A stretch of 64,000 nucleotides of DNA from Lewinellaceae bacterium (GTDB lineage Bacteria; Bacteroidota; Bacteroidia; Chitinophagales; Saprospiraceae): contig JACJYC010000011.1 of NCBI GenBank assembly GCA_020636325.1, forward strand, positions 1 to 64,000, given 5' to 3'. Of the stretch, positions 8,417 to 16,799 are shown piece by piece (within the stretch, counting starts at the first letter, position 1; the number at the start of each line of letters is the position of its first letter). The position numbers were made by a program, and so were the translations under genes. The notes below the pieces were generated by a model, which saw only the letters and a program-made list of their open reading frames with translations, was not told the origin of the DNA and did not search any database.

Positions 8417-9958
8417 ATGAATAATCTGCACATCATTGATTATATCATTATCGTTCTGTCCCTGCTGTGTTCACTGGGAATAGGGCTGTGGTTTTCTGCG
8501 AAACAAACGGATGCGAAACAATATTATACGGCCGGCGGCAAGCTGCCTTCCTGGGCGGTCGGCATGTCCATTCTAGCCACCCTCATCAGCAGCGTTACCT
8601 TTCTGGCCTACCCGGGAGAAGGGTTCTCTTCCAACTGGATCCTGCTGGTGCAGGGCCTGATGGTCCCGGTTGTGTTGCTGCTGATCATCGGGTTCATTGT
8701 ACCGCTGTACCGGCATGTGATCAACCTGAGCGCCTACGAATACTTCGAAAAGCGGTTCGGCGTATTTGCCAGATTGTACAGTTCGCTGGCGTTTATCCTG
8801 GCGCATTTCGCCAAAATGGGCACGGTACTCTACCTGGTCGGTCTGGCGATCTCGGGCATGCTCGGGGTCAACATCATGACCGTTGTCTGGGTATTGGGGA
8901 TCTGCGTCGTGGTGCTGACCCTGTTCGGCGGCATAGAAGGGATCATCTGGCTGGACGTGTTCCAGGGCATCTTGCTGATCGCGGGCGGGCTGGTTTCCCT
9001 CATCATCATCGTGAATTCCATTGACGGCGGGATATTCGAAATATACAGGGTCGCCTCGGAACAAAACAGGTCCGGTTTCGGCCCCTATGATGTGGATTTC
9101 TACCACCTGACCTTTATCGTTATGGCCCTCAACGGCGTGTTTTACGCCCTGCAGAAATACGGCACCGATCAATCGATCGTACAGCGTTACCTCACGGCCA
9201 GGTCTGACAAGGAAGCCATCAAAGCCTCCCTGATCGGCGTCCTGCTGAGCGTGCCGGTATGGGCCCTGTTCATGTTCATCGGCACAGCGCTGTTTGTGTA
9301 TTACCAGATATCACCGGAAGCCTTGCCGGCAGGCGCAAAGCCCGACCAGGTGTTTCCGCATTTCATCCTTTCCAGTTTGCCGGTGGGCGTTGCGGGTTTT
9401 GTGATCTCGGCGTTGATTGCCGCAGCCATTTCGAGCCTGGATTCCGATCTGAACTGCTTATCGGCCGTGTTGGTGGAGGATTTTTACCGGCGGTTCAAAC
9501 CGAAAAGGCCGGACAGCGCACTGTTCAGCGCAGGCCGGTGGATGGTGGTCATTACCGGCATATTGGCTATTCTGGTGGCCACACTGTACGCAACCGCGGG
9601 CGATAAAGGGATCCTGGGAACCGTCTTCACCCTGTACGCCATCTTTTCCGGCGGGATCATCGGGATGCTGTTGCTCGGCTTGTTCACGACCAGGACCAAC
9701 AAACAGGGGTTGTACGTCGGGGTCTTTGCCTGCGTATTGTTTACCGCTTACGCCGTGCTGACCTCCACACCCATCGGTGAGGACAAAAGGCTGCTGCTGG
9801 ATCTGGGAGACTGGAATTTCAGACAGCACAAATATATGCTGGGGGTTTACAGCCACCTGGTGGTGTTGATCGTCGGGTACCTGGCCAGTTTCCTGTTCAA
9901 AGGGGCGGAAACGGACCTGGCGCTGACCTATTACGGACGCAAAGGCAAACGCGCCTGA
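8417..9958 (+). CDS. Sodium:solute symporter (SSS family)
   Basis: 513 residues from the ATG at 8417; an upstream in-frame ATG at 8354 lies inside the kinase gene and would give an odd hydrophilic leader, so it is rejected. At least 12 hydrophobic helices are visible. SSS landmarks are YYTAGGKLPSWAVGMSILAT, the YGTDQSIVQRYLTARS segment, and AAAISSLDSDLNCLSAVLVE, which carries the Ser/Asp residues of the sodium-site helix. It lies 14 bp after the kinase gene and is the probable inner-membrane importer for the acid sugar handled by the three enzymes upstream. Related transporters in PULs carry uronates, sialic acid or myo-inositol; the substrate here is inferred from context only. Confidence 0.9.
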   Translation: MNNLHIIDYIIIVLSLLCSLGIGLWFSAKQTDAKQYYTAGGKLPSWAVGMSILATLISSVTFLAYPGEGFSSNWILLVQGLMVPVVLLLIIGFIVPLYRHVINLSAYEYFEKRFGVFARLYSSLAFILAHFAKMGTVLYLVGLAISGMLGVNIMTVVWVLGICVVVLTLFGGIEGIIWLDVFQGILLIAGGLVSLIIIVNSIDGGIFEIYRVASEQNRSGFGPYDVDFYHLTFIVMALNGVFYALQKYGTDQSIVQRYLTARSDKEAIKASLIGVLLSVPVWALFMFIGTALFVYYQISPEALPAGAKPDQVFPHFILSSLPVGVAGFVISALIAAAISSLDSDLNCLSAVLVEDFYRRFKPKRPDSALFSAGRWMVVITGILAILVATLYATAGDKGILGTVFTLYAIFSGGIIGMLLLGLFTTRTNKQGLYVGVFACVLFTAYAVLTSTPIGEDKRLLLDLGDWNFRQHKYMLGVYSHLVVLIVGYLASFLFKGAETDLALTYYGRKGKRA

Positions 9959-10045
9959 CGACTTGATCGCAGATTCATTTTATTTTTCATATGGTCATTT
10001 GGAGAAGTGCAAATGGCAGGATTTCTTAACATAAAAGCACCAACA

Positions 10046-12397
10046 ATGCAAAACAATTACCTTAAAATGTTTTTTATGGCTTGCTGCATCTTGCTGGCAA
10101 GTCAGGTGGATGCCCAGTTCAGGTTCAGCACCAAGCCGAGCGTCGGACAGACCACCGACATTAACACCGAAACGGGCATTGCCACATTTCTGATCAACTT
10201 CAACACGGACAAGCCCAACAGCACCTGGACGCAGGATACCTCCGGGATCACCATCAGCTTCCAGAAATGCCAGACCGACCGCGGTTTCCAATCGGAAGTC
10301 TTCACGGCTGACACCGTGGGCGCCCCGACCGTTCTAAATGACGACTTCAGGATCCGCCGCTGGAACAGCAACGAAAACCCGGTCCACATGGCCAGCATCG
10401 ATTCGCTGACGGCCATCCTGGCCAAATGGTCGGAAAAATACGCCGGCACGGCCGATACGGCCAAGAACATCATCTGGAAACCGTCAGGCTGCCTCTTTGA
10501 CGTAGACGGCGACGACACCAACCAGGCGTTCGGCACCCACCCCGGCCAGTACAAGAAGGTGGAGTTCGGTTTTCAGTTCAGCTTTTCGGGTACGGCCGTC
10601 ACCTCGGACATCACGTTCGAAATGGACACCTACGACCTGGGCAATACCGGGTTGTCGGCAAGTTATACCCTGCAGGTCGCCTTGGGCAGCGAAAGCAACA
10701 TCGTGGCCAGCATCGACAGCTTCTACGTTACCGGTCAACCCAAGAAAACGGTCAACCTGGCGGAAGCCATCGGCATGACGCCTTCGGACTTCAGCAACAC
10801 CAAAGTATACTTTAAGCTGAAAACGCTGGGAACGGGCGCAGCCATCGCCATGGACAGCTTCGACCCTACCGTCGTGTTTGACAACATGACCGTTTCCTAC
10901 CAGCTCCCGTCGTGGATCGACCCGCCGGCAGGGGCTGCAGCCAACAGCATATTTGACAATATGACCACTCCGCTGGTGGCGCTGCTCGGCGAGGCCACTC
11001 CGGATTCCCTCCACCTGCAGACCTTATCGCGGTACGGCTCACTGACCATTACCAACGATCTTCAGAACCCGTCTGTCCAGAATATCGTCTTTCCGGACAC
11101 CCTGGGGCTGAAAGCCAAGGACGCCAACGGCAACTACACCATTGAGGTACCCTATACCATCACGCCGGGCGTATTTGACTCCGGTACCCAAACCTGGTCG
11201 AAAGCCAAAATCACGGTGGCCGCACCAGCCGGCGGCGGAGCCGTGAATGACGACATGATGTTCTATTTCACCGCCGCCCCGTCTTCCACCAACCTGCATT
11301 TCGCCAGGCTGGAACTGAATTCCGGAACCCGGATCTGGTTTGACTATTATATGAAAGGCATCGATGCCGACAAGCACCTGCTTTACGTCAGCGCACGCGG
11401 GCCCGACCAGCTCATCCTCAGCGATTCCGTTTCCATCGCACAACTTGAAAATGCCGGGTATTCCGTTACGCTTGTCGATGACAACGACGTAAAAGACGGC
11501 GGCTATGACTACAGTCCGTACAAAGCCGTGGTCTTCGGTGAATCCTGCAGCTCCAGCAACGTGGTGGCCTTCGGCAATACGGACCACTACCCCATTCCTT
11601 GTCTGATGATGGAACCCCTTTCCGTCCGCACCGACAAGTGGGGATGGGTCGTGAATCCGGATCCGGGCACTTTCGGCAACAGCGACTACCCGGGCTTCAA
11701 ACAGGATAACAACTGCCTGCCCGGCACCACCGAGTTCAAGATCATCAACAACACCCATTACATCACCCAGGATTATACCCAGGACACGGTCGTAGCCTGG
11801 AGTTCAGCCGTATGCGGAACACCGGAAGTCGTCTTTGCGTTCGGATTCAACCTGAACCAGGATATGAGCGGCGCTTACCCGCTGGTGAAAAACAACAGTG
11901 AAGGCATCACTGACGCCAACCTCTGGGCCGTACCCGCCGGAACCACCGTTACAGGCGGCACGGTGACCGAACACCGCACCGTCATCCTCGGCATTCACGA
12001 ACTGGGCCTGTACGGCAAGGACGCCGACATGACCGAATACGCCACCGAGGATTTCTACCGGCTGATGCTCCGTTCGGTCGAATGGATCCTGGGCGCCGGC
12101 GACGATGCACCGCTTGTAGGCACGAAGGAGCCGGTGATCTCCAGGAACATTTCGGCTTATCCCAACCCCGCAACGGGCCAGGTTACGCTGAGCTTTGACC
12201 TGCAGGGGCTGGAACAGGGCAGCCTGTCCCTGACCAACATGATGGGCCAAAGGTTTGACATCTTCAGGAACCGTCAACTCTTCCAGGGCAACAACCAGGT
12301 AGACGTCGACCTGAGCGGTTTTGCCGCCGGCATGTACATGTACCAACTGGAAGCAAACGGCAAAATATTCGTCGGCAAATTGGTAATTACCAAATAA
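10046..12397 (+). CDS. Exported T9SS-sorted protein of unknown function
   Basis: 783 residues from ATG 10046 (MQNNYLKMFF...), which gives a clean signal peptide ending at VDA; the longer in-frame start at 10007 does not. The N-terminal 400 residues look like beta-sandwich material rich in Thr/Ser/Asp. A middle part resembles a Rossmann-like or glutamine-amidotransferase/ThuA-like fold (LLYVSARGPDQLILSD, then AGYSVTLVDDNDV and AVVFGES). The last 80 residues are a type A T9SS sorting domain (AYPNPATGQVTLSF ... GMYMYQLEANGKIFVGKLVI). It starts the surface part of the locus, upstream of SusCD, so a glycan-binding or processing role is plausible, but no enzyme family is recognised. Confidence 0.75.
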   Translation: MQNNYLKMFFMACCILLASQVDAQFRFSTKPSVGQTTDINTETGIATFLINFNTDKPNSTWTQDTSGITISFQKCQTDRGFQSEVFTADTVGAPTVLNDDFRIRRWNSNENPVHMASIDSLTAILAKWSEKYAGTADTAKNIIWKPSGCLFDVDGDDTNQAFGTHPGQYKKVEFGFQFSFSGTAVTSDITFEMDTYDLGNTGLSASYTLQVALGSESNIVASIDSFYVTGQPKKTVNLAEAIGMTPSDFSNTKVYFKLKTLGTGAAIAMDSFDPTVVFDNMTVSYQLPSWIDPPAGAAANSIFDNMTTPLVALLGEATPDSLHLQTLSRYGSLTITNDLQNPSVQNIVFPDTLGLKAKDANGNYTIEVPYTITPGVFDSGTQTWSKAKITVAAPAGGGAVNDDMMFYFTAAPSSTNLHFARLELNSGTRIWFDYYMKGIDADKHLLYVSARGPDQLILSDSVSIAQLENAGYSVTLVDDNDVKDGGYDYSPYKAVVFGESCSSSNVVAFGNTDHYPIPCLMMEPLSVRTDKWGWVVNPDPGTFGNSDYPGFKQDNNCLPGTTEFKIINNTHYITQDYTQDTVVAWSSAVCGTPEVVFAFGFNLNQDMSGAYPLVKNNSEGITDANLWAVPAGTTVTGGTVTEHRTVILGIHELGLYGKDADMTEYATEDFYRLMLRSVEWILGAGDDAPLVGTKEPVISRNISAYPNPATGQVTLSFDLQGLEQGSLSLTNMMGQRFDIFRNRQLFQGNNQVDVDLSGFAAGMYMYQLEANGKIFVGKLVITK

Positions 12398-12424
12398 TTA
12401 TCTATATTTCATGAATTCAAACGT

Positions 12425-12473
12425 AGATCATTCCGGTTTTTGATGAATTGCTTAGGATAAACCGGAATGATCT
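12425..12473. promoter_or_regulatory. 15-bp perfect inverted repeat between the two T9SS genes
   Basis: AGATCATTCCGGTTT (12425-12439) pairs exactly with AAACCGGAATGATCT (12459-12473) across a 19-nt loop, 28 bp after one stop codon and 28 bp before the next start. There is no T-run. It could be an mRNA-stabilising or processing hairpin that sets different expression of the genes on either side, or a large operator. Confidence 0.55.
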
Positions 12474-12501
12474 GCGCCTTAATCTTTTAAACCTTATCAC
12501 C

Positions 12502-13509
12502 ATGCGCAACTTTACACTTATCCTTTTCTTTTCGATTATGCTGTTTGGCTACGGCTCCGTATCCGGTCAGCTCGATGACGGAACCGGCGTCACCTGGGGG
12601 GAATTAAGCCCGGTTGAACCGCTGGTGCTGGATGAGAATTTCCAGGGATTCCAGTTCTTTCATACCGACGCCAATTCTGATATGGGCAACAGCGACAACG
12701 CCTATGACGGAAACGGCGGCATCATCTACGGATACAAAAACGATACGACCTTCGTACCCGTTATCGGCGAACCCAACCTGAAAATCTGGTACTTTTTCAA
12801 GCAGTGCGCGTTTGCGCCGGAGTGGAAGGCAGCCTACGCCTACAGGGACGGGGTGGAAAACACGGAAAACGTATCCGACGGCTTTGTGGAGATCAGCCGG
12901 GACTACCCTTCCGATCCGCCCGCCGTCAGGGGTGATTTCATCGTAGACCTCCGCGCGCTGGATTTTGTAGAAGTCATCCAATGGACGCACTCCAGCACGG
13001 GCGGCAACAAAAGGGGCGTCATGTGCGAGATCTCCCTGGACGACGGCGCTACCTGGGACACCCTTCGGTACCAACCGGGGACCAACTGGGCGGCCAGCTT
13101 TACGAAAGACCCGGTCACGGGGATAAAAACCTCGAACGGTTATCGCTGCCAGCCATCCGCCTACGGGATGACCTGGGAGGACGGCATCTACACCAGCAAC
13201 GTCATGCTCAAATTCCTGGAAGCCGGCGGCCAGACGCCCAGGATCCACGACCTGAAGGTCTACGGGACATTTACGCCGGTCACTGCGGTCAAAGATATTT
13301 TTGACAATGATATTGAAATTGTTCAGGTGAACAGGCGGATATCCGTTTCCGAAACGTCAGACCTGGCCATTTTCCGCACCGACGGCAGCCTGACCAGAAC
13401 GGTATCGGATGCCGACCAGGTTGATGTATCCGATCTGCCCTCCGGCATCTATATCGTACGGGCGCAGGCCGGCAAAAAAGTGAAAACCGAGAAAGTTTTC
13501 CTTTGGTAA
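12502..13509 (+). CDS. Exported protein with short T9SS-like C-terminus, unknown function
   Basis: 335 residues from ATG 12502 (MRNFTLILFFSIMLFGYGSVSGQ, a good signal peptide); an earlier in-frame ATG at 12448 falls inside the loop of the intergenic hairpin and is rejected. The body looks like an all-beta protein (VLDENFQGFQFF, YRDGVENTENVSDGFVEISR, MCEISLDDGATWDTLRY). The end resembles a sorting domain without the YPNP part (DLAIFRTDGSL ... LPSGIYIVRAQAGKKVKTEK). It lies 51 bp upstream of the SusC start. A carbohydrate-binding role is a guess from position only. Confidence 0.72.
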   Translation: MRNFTLILFFSIMLFGYGSVSGQLDDGTGVTWGELSPVEPLVLDENFQGFQFFHTDANSDMGNSDNAYDGNGGIIYGYKNDTTFVPVIGEPNLKIWYFFKQCAFAPEWKAAYAYRDGVENTENVSDGFVEISRDYPSDPPAVRGDFIVDLRALDFVEVIQWTHSSTGGNKRGVMCEISLDDGATWDTLRYQPGTNWAASFTKDPVTGIKTSNGYRCQPSAYGMTWEDGIYTSNVMLKFLEAGGQTPRIHDLKVYGTFTPVTAVKDIFDNDIEIVQVNRRISVSETSDLAIFRTDGSLTRTVSDADQVDVSDLPSGIYIVRAQAGKKVKTEKVFLW

Positions 13510-13560
13510 ATGAAAAGAGGCGCGCTCTTAATCCTATCGGCTTCTCTTAAATCCAAGAAA

Positions 13561-16500
13561 ATGAAAGTAAAAGCATTCCATTTGCCGACAAGAGAAATTG
13601 CATCAATTTCTTTGTTACTCCTTGTCTGCATGCTTTTCCCGCTATACGGAAATGCCCAGACTGCGGGTAAAATAACGGTGTCCGGTCAGATTAAAGATGA
13701 AGCCGGTGAGACCTTAATCGGAACCAACATTCTCATCAAAGGGACCTCAACGGGTACCGTAACCGATTTCGACGGGAAATATGAACTTTCCGTCGGGGCA
13801 AGCGATACCTTGTCTATCTCCTACACCGGATATGTGAACCAGGAAATCCCCGTAGCGGGCCGGACGGTCATCGATATTGTCCTCACCGCCGATGTCACCG
13901 GTCTGGCGGAAGTCGTCGTGATCGGTTACGGCCAGGTGAAGCGGGCCAACCTCGTCGGTTCGGTCACCAGCCTGTCCGCCGATGAGATCGAGGATATCCC
14001 CGCGATCAGCATGACCACTTTGCTGGAAGGCAGGATGCCCGGCGTCCATGTTTCGCCCGCCCAGCCGACCGGCAACCCCGGCGCTGCGACCCGGGTGCGG
14101 ATCCGGGCGGAAACGACCTTCGGCACAGCCGGCGGCGGCGCCAAAGATCCGGCCCCGCTGTACATCGTCGACGGCTACGAAGTGACCCAGGAGGAGTTCG
14201 ATGTGCTCGATCCCTCCCAGATCGAAAGCTTTTCCGTGCTGAAGGACGCCTCGGCGGCCGTTTATGGCAGCAAGGGCGCCAACGGCGTGGTATTGGTGAA
14301 AACCAAACGCGGAAAACCGGGCAAATTATCCGTTTCCTATTCAGGCAGCATCGGTGTCAGCGACGCCACCCAACAGACGGAAATGCTCAGCGCTTACGAC
14401 CAGGCCCGCATGCTCAATGCCATCAATATCGACAATCCGAATTTCATCCCCGTGACCGACGAAGAGCTCGAGGTGATGAAAAACCTCAACTATGACTGGC
14501 TGGGCGAAGCCTGGAAACCCTCCCTGCTGTCGAAACACTCCATCAATTTCTCCGGCGGGTCGGAGAAGATCCGGTATTTTGCCGGCGGCTCCTACACCTA
14601 TACCCAGGGCAACTTCGATAAAATGGACGTCGGCAAATATTCCTACCGCATAGGCTTGGATGCCCAGCTTACGGACAACCTCCTCGTATCCGCCACCGTG
14701 GCGCTGGACAACAGGCGCTTCAAGCGGCCCTACCTCAGCGGTGCGGACATCAATACCATGGAAGGCCTGTTCCGCCAATTGTTGCAAGCCCCCCGGTGGA
14801 CGCCGCCCTATATCGACGGGCTCCCGGTCTACAACAACCTCGAATTCAACCCGCTGGCGTTATTCAGTTCCGACAGCTACCGGGACGACCTGGACAAGGG
14901 CAACAACCTGAACCTCCAGCTAAAATACGACTTCCCGATGATCCCGGGCCTGTCCGCTTCGGCTACCTTCAGCCGCCGGGAGGGCTACAGCTACACCAAG
15001 GAATACAACATCCCCTACACCCTGTACGAATTCCAGCCCCAGTACAAATACGTGCTCAGCGACCAGCTCATCTCCGAACAAACCATCAACAACAAGAACC
15101 GCATTTCCGAGTCGTTCTCTGAAAAAGACAATTACCAGTTAAACCTGAGCCTGAACTATAAAAAATCCTGGAAGCTGCACCAGCTTTCCGCCTTTGCCAC
15201 CTACGAGCAGATGGAAGGCAAGTCGGCCGGCTTCGGCGCGCTGGCCGAAAACCTGTTGATCTACGGCGTCGAAACGCAACGGGCTTTCGATTATCTGTCG
15301 GCTACCAGCCAGGGATCGCTGTTTGAATCCGGCGACCTGGGCGCAGTCGGCAGGCTCAATTACTCGTACGCGGATAAATACCTGCTGGAATCCACCCTGC
15401 GGTATGAGAGCACCGTGAAATTCGCCCCCGGGGAAAGGTCCGGCTTCTTTCCGGCTGTTGCCGTGGGCTGGGTGGCTTCCGAAGAAAACTTCATCAAGAG
15501 CGGGCTGCGCTTCATCGACTACCTGAAGTTCAGGGTATCCGTCGGGTTGACCGGTTACAGCTCCATCGGGTCGTATGAATACAATTTGCGGTATGCGCCA
15601 TCGGGGAGTTATTTGTTCGGCGGATCCACGGCAGCCGGCGGCCTGGCCGTTTCCGGCAAAACGGACGTAGTGAGCAGCGGCGTGAGCTGGGAAAAATCCC
15701 TGATCCGCAACTTCGGCGTCGATCTCCGCCTGCTGAGAGGGCGGCTGAGCATCACGACCGACGTATTCTACACCCGGCAATACGACATCCTGGACCAACG
15801 GACGGTCGAATTCCCGCAAACCTCCGGGATCGGCGAACTGCCCAGCGAAAACCTCGGCGAACTGAAGGCATGGGGTTATGACGCATCCATCGGGTACCGC
15901 GGCGATATCAGCCCGGATTTCCATTGGAACATCGGCGGCAACTTTGCCTTTGCCACCAACCGCATCCTGGCGCGGCCGACCCAATGGGCGCCCAACGATT
16001 ACCGATACCCCATCGGCCAAAGCACCTCAGCTGCCGGCCGCGAAGAAGGCTATTTTACCGAAGGGATCATCAGAACCCAGGCCCAACTGGATGCCATCAA
16101 CGCCCAATGGGTGGAGAAATGGGGCCACGTGTATACCATTGAAGGCAAACCGGCCGAAGTCGGCAGCTTGTTCTTCCAGGATATCGGCCGGCCGGGCGAC
16201 CCCTCCAAAGGCGAACCCGAAACCGTTTTCGAACCAGACGGGAATATCCACTCCATCCACGATAAAACCTATCTCGAGCGGGTCAACGATCATTTCGTCT
16301 GGAAAAACCTGCTGCCGACCAATATCACCCTCGGCTTCAGCTGGAAAAATCTCCAGTTCAGCACCCTCTGGAGCATGTCCTACGGCATCTCCAATCAGGT
16401 GGTGGACAAGCTGGCCCGGACCGTACCCACCGAAACGGAAAACTCCCCGGCGTTCTGGTCGGATTTCTGGACCCCCGACAACCCGAATGCGGCCTACCCC

Positions 16501-16770
16501 AATCCGAAATTCGGCAGTTACAACCAATGGGTTTCCAGCTTCTGGATGCGGGACGTCTACCAGCTGCGGCTGCAGAACCTGAACATCTCTTACCGGATCT
16601 CCGGCAATTCCAACCAGACTGCGGGCATACGCGAGCTGCGGATATTTCTCAACGGGACCAACCTGTGGTCGCCCATCAGCACTTTCGATTACAAGGAAGA
16701 CGCCATCTCCCGGTACAACACTTACCCCTTGCTGAGGTCCGTAAGCCTTGGGTTGAATGTTAGAATCTAA
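13561..16770 (+). CDS. SusC-like TonB-dependent outer-membrane transporter
   Basis: 1069 residues from ATG 13561; the in-frame ATG at 13510 would add a polar leader before the signal peptide and is less likely. After the signal peptide comes a carboxypeptidase-regulatory-like domain (SGQIKDEAGETLIGTNILIKG), the TonB-box region EVVVIGYGQVKRANLVGSV, the plug (VLKDASAAVYGSKGANGVVL), and a long beta-barrel ending in LGLNVRI with a terminal aromatic/hydrophobic pattern. It imports oligosaccharides across the outer membrane with the SusD lipoprotein encoded 29 bp downstream. This is the transport pair of the RG-II-like block. Confidence 0.96.
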   Translation: MKVKAFHLPTREIASISLLLLVCMLFPLYGNAQTAGKITVSGQIKDEAGETLIGTNILIKGTSTGTVTDFDGKYELSVGASDTLSISYTGYVNQEIPVAGRTVIDIVLTADVTGLAEVVVIGYGQVKRANLVGSVTSLSADEIEDIPAISMTTLLEGRMPGVHVSPAQPTGNPGAATRVRIRAETTFGTAGGGAKDPAPLYIVDGYEVTQEEFDVLDPSQIESFSVLKDASAAVYGSKGANGVVLVKTKRGKPGKLSVSYSGSIGVSDATQQTEMLSAYDQARMLNAINIDNPNFIPVTDEELEVMKNLNYDWLGEAWKPSLLSKHSINFSGGSEKIRYFAGGSYTYTQGNFDKMDVGKYSYRIGLDAQLTDNLLVSATVALDNRRFKRPYLSGADINTMEGLFRQLLQAPRWTPPYIDGLPVYNNLEFNPLALFSSDSYRDDLDKGNNLNLQLKYDFPMIPGLSASATFSRREGYSYTKEYNIPYTLYEFQPQYKYVLSDQLISEQTINNKNRISESFSEKDNYQLNLSLNYKKSWKLHQLSAFATYEQMEGKSAGFGALAENLLIYGVETQRAFDYLSATSQGSLFESGDLGAVGRLNYSYADKYLLESTLRYESTVKFAPGERSGFFPAVAVGWVASEENFIKSGLRFIDYLKFRVSVGLTGYSSIGSYEYNLRYAPSGSYLFGGSTAAGGLAVSGKTDVVSSGVSWEKSLIRNFGVDLRLLRGRLSITTDVFYTRQYDILDQRTVEFPQTSGIGELPSENLGELKAWGYDASIGYRGDISPDFHWNIGGNFAFATNRILARPTQWAPNDYRYPIGQSTSAAGREEGYFTEGIIRTQAQLDAINAQWVEKWGHVYTIEGKPAEVGSLFFQDIGRPGDPSKGEPETVFEPDGNIHSIHDKTYLERVNDHFVWKNLLPTNITLGFSWKNLQFSTLWSMSYGISNQVVDKLARTVPTETENSPAFWSDFWTPDNPNAAYPNPKFGSYNQWVSSFWMRDVYQLRLQNLNISYRISGNSNQTAGIRELRIFLNGTNLWSPISTFDYKEDAISRYNTYPLLRSVSLGLNVRI

Positions 16771-16799
16771 AGTCGATGCTTTTATAAAATCGCTTGAAA

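Noticed and set aside
12448..12501. Upstream start for the 335-residue exported protein
   Set aside because: Lies in the loop of the 15-bp hairpin and adds a charged leader before a good signal peptide.
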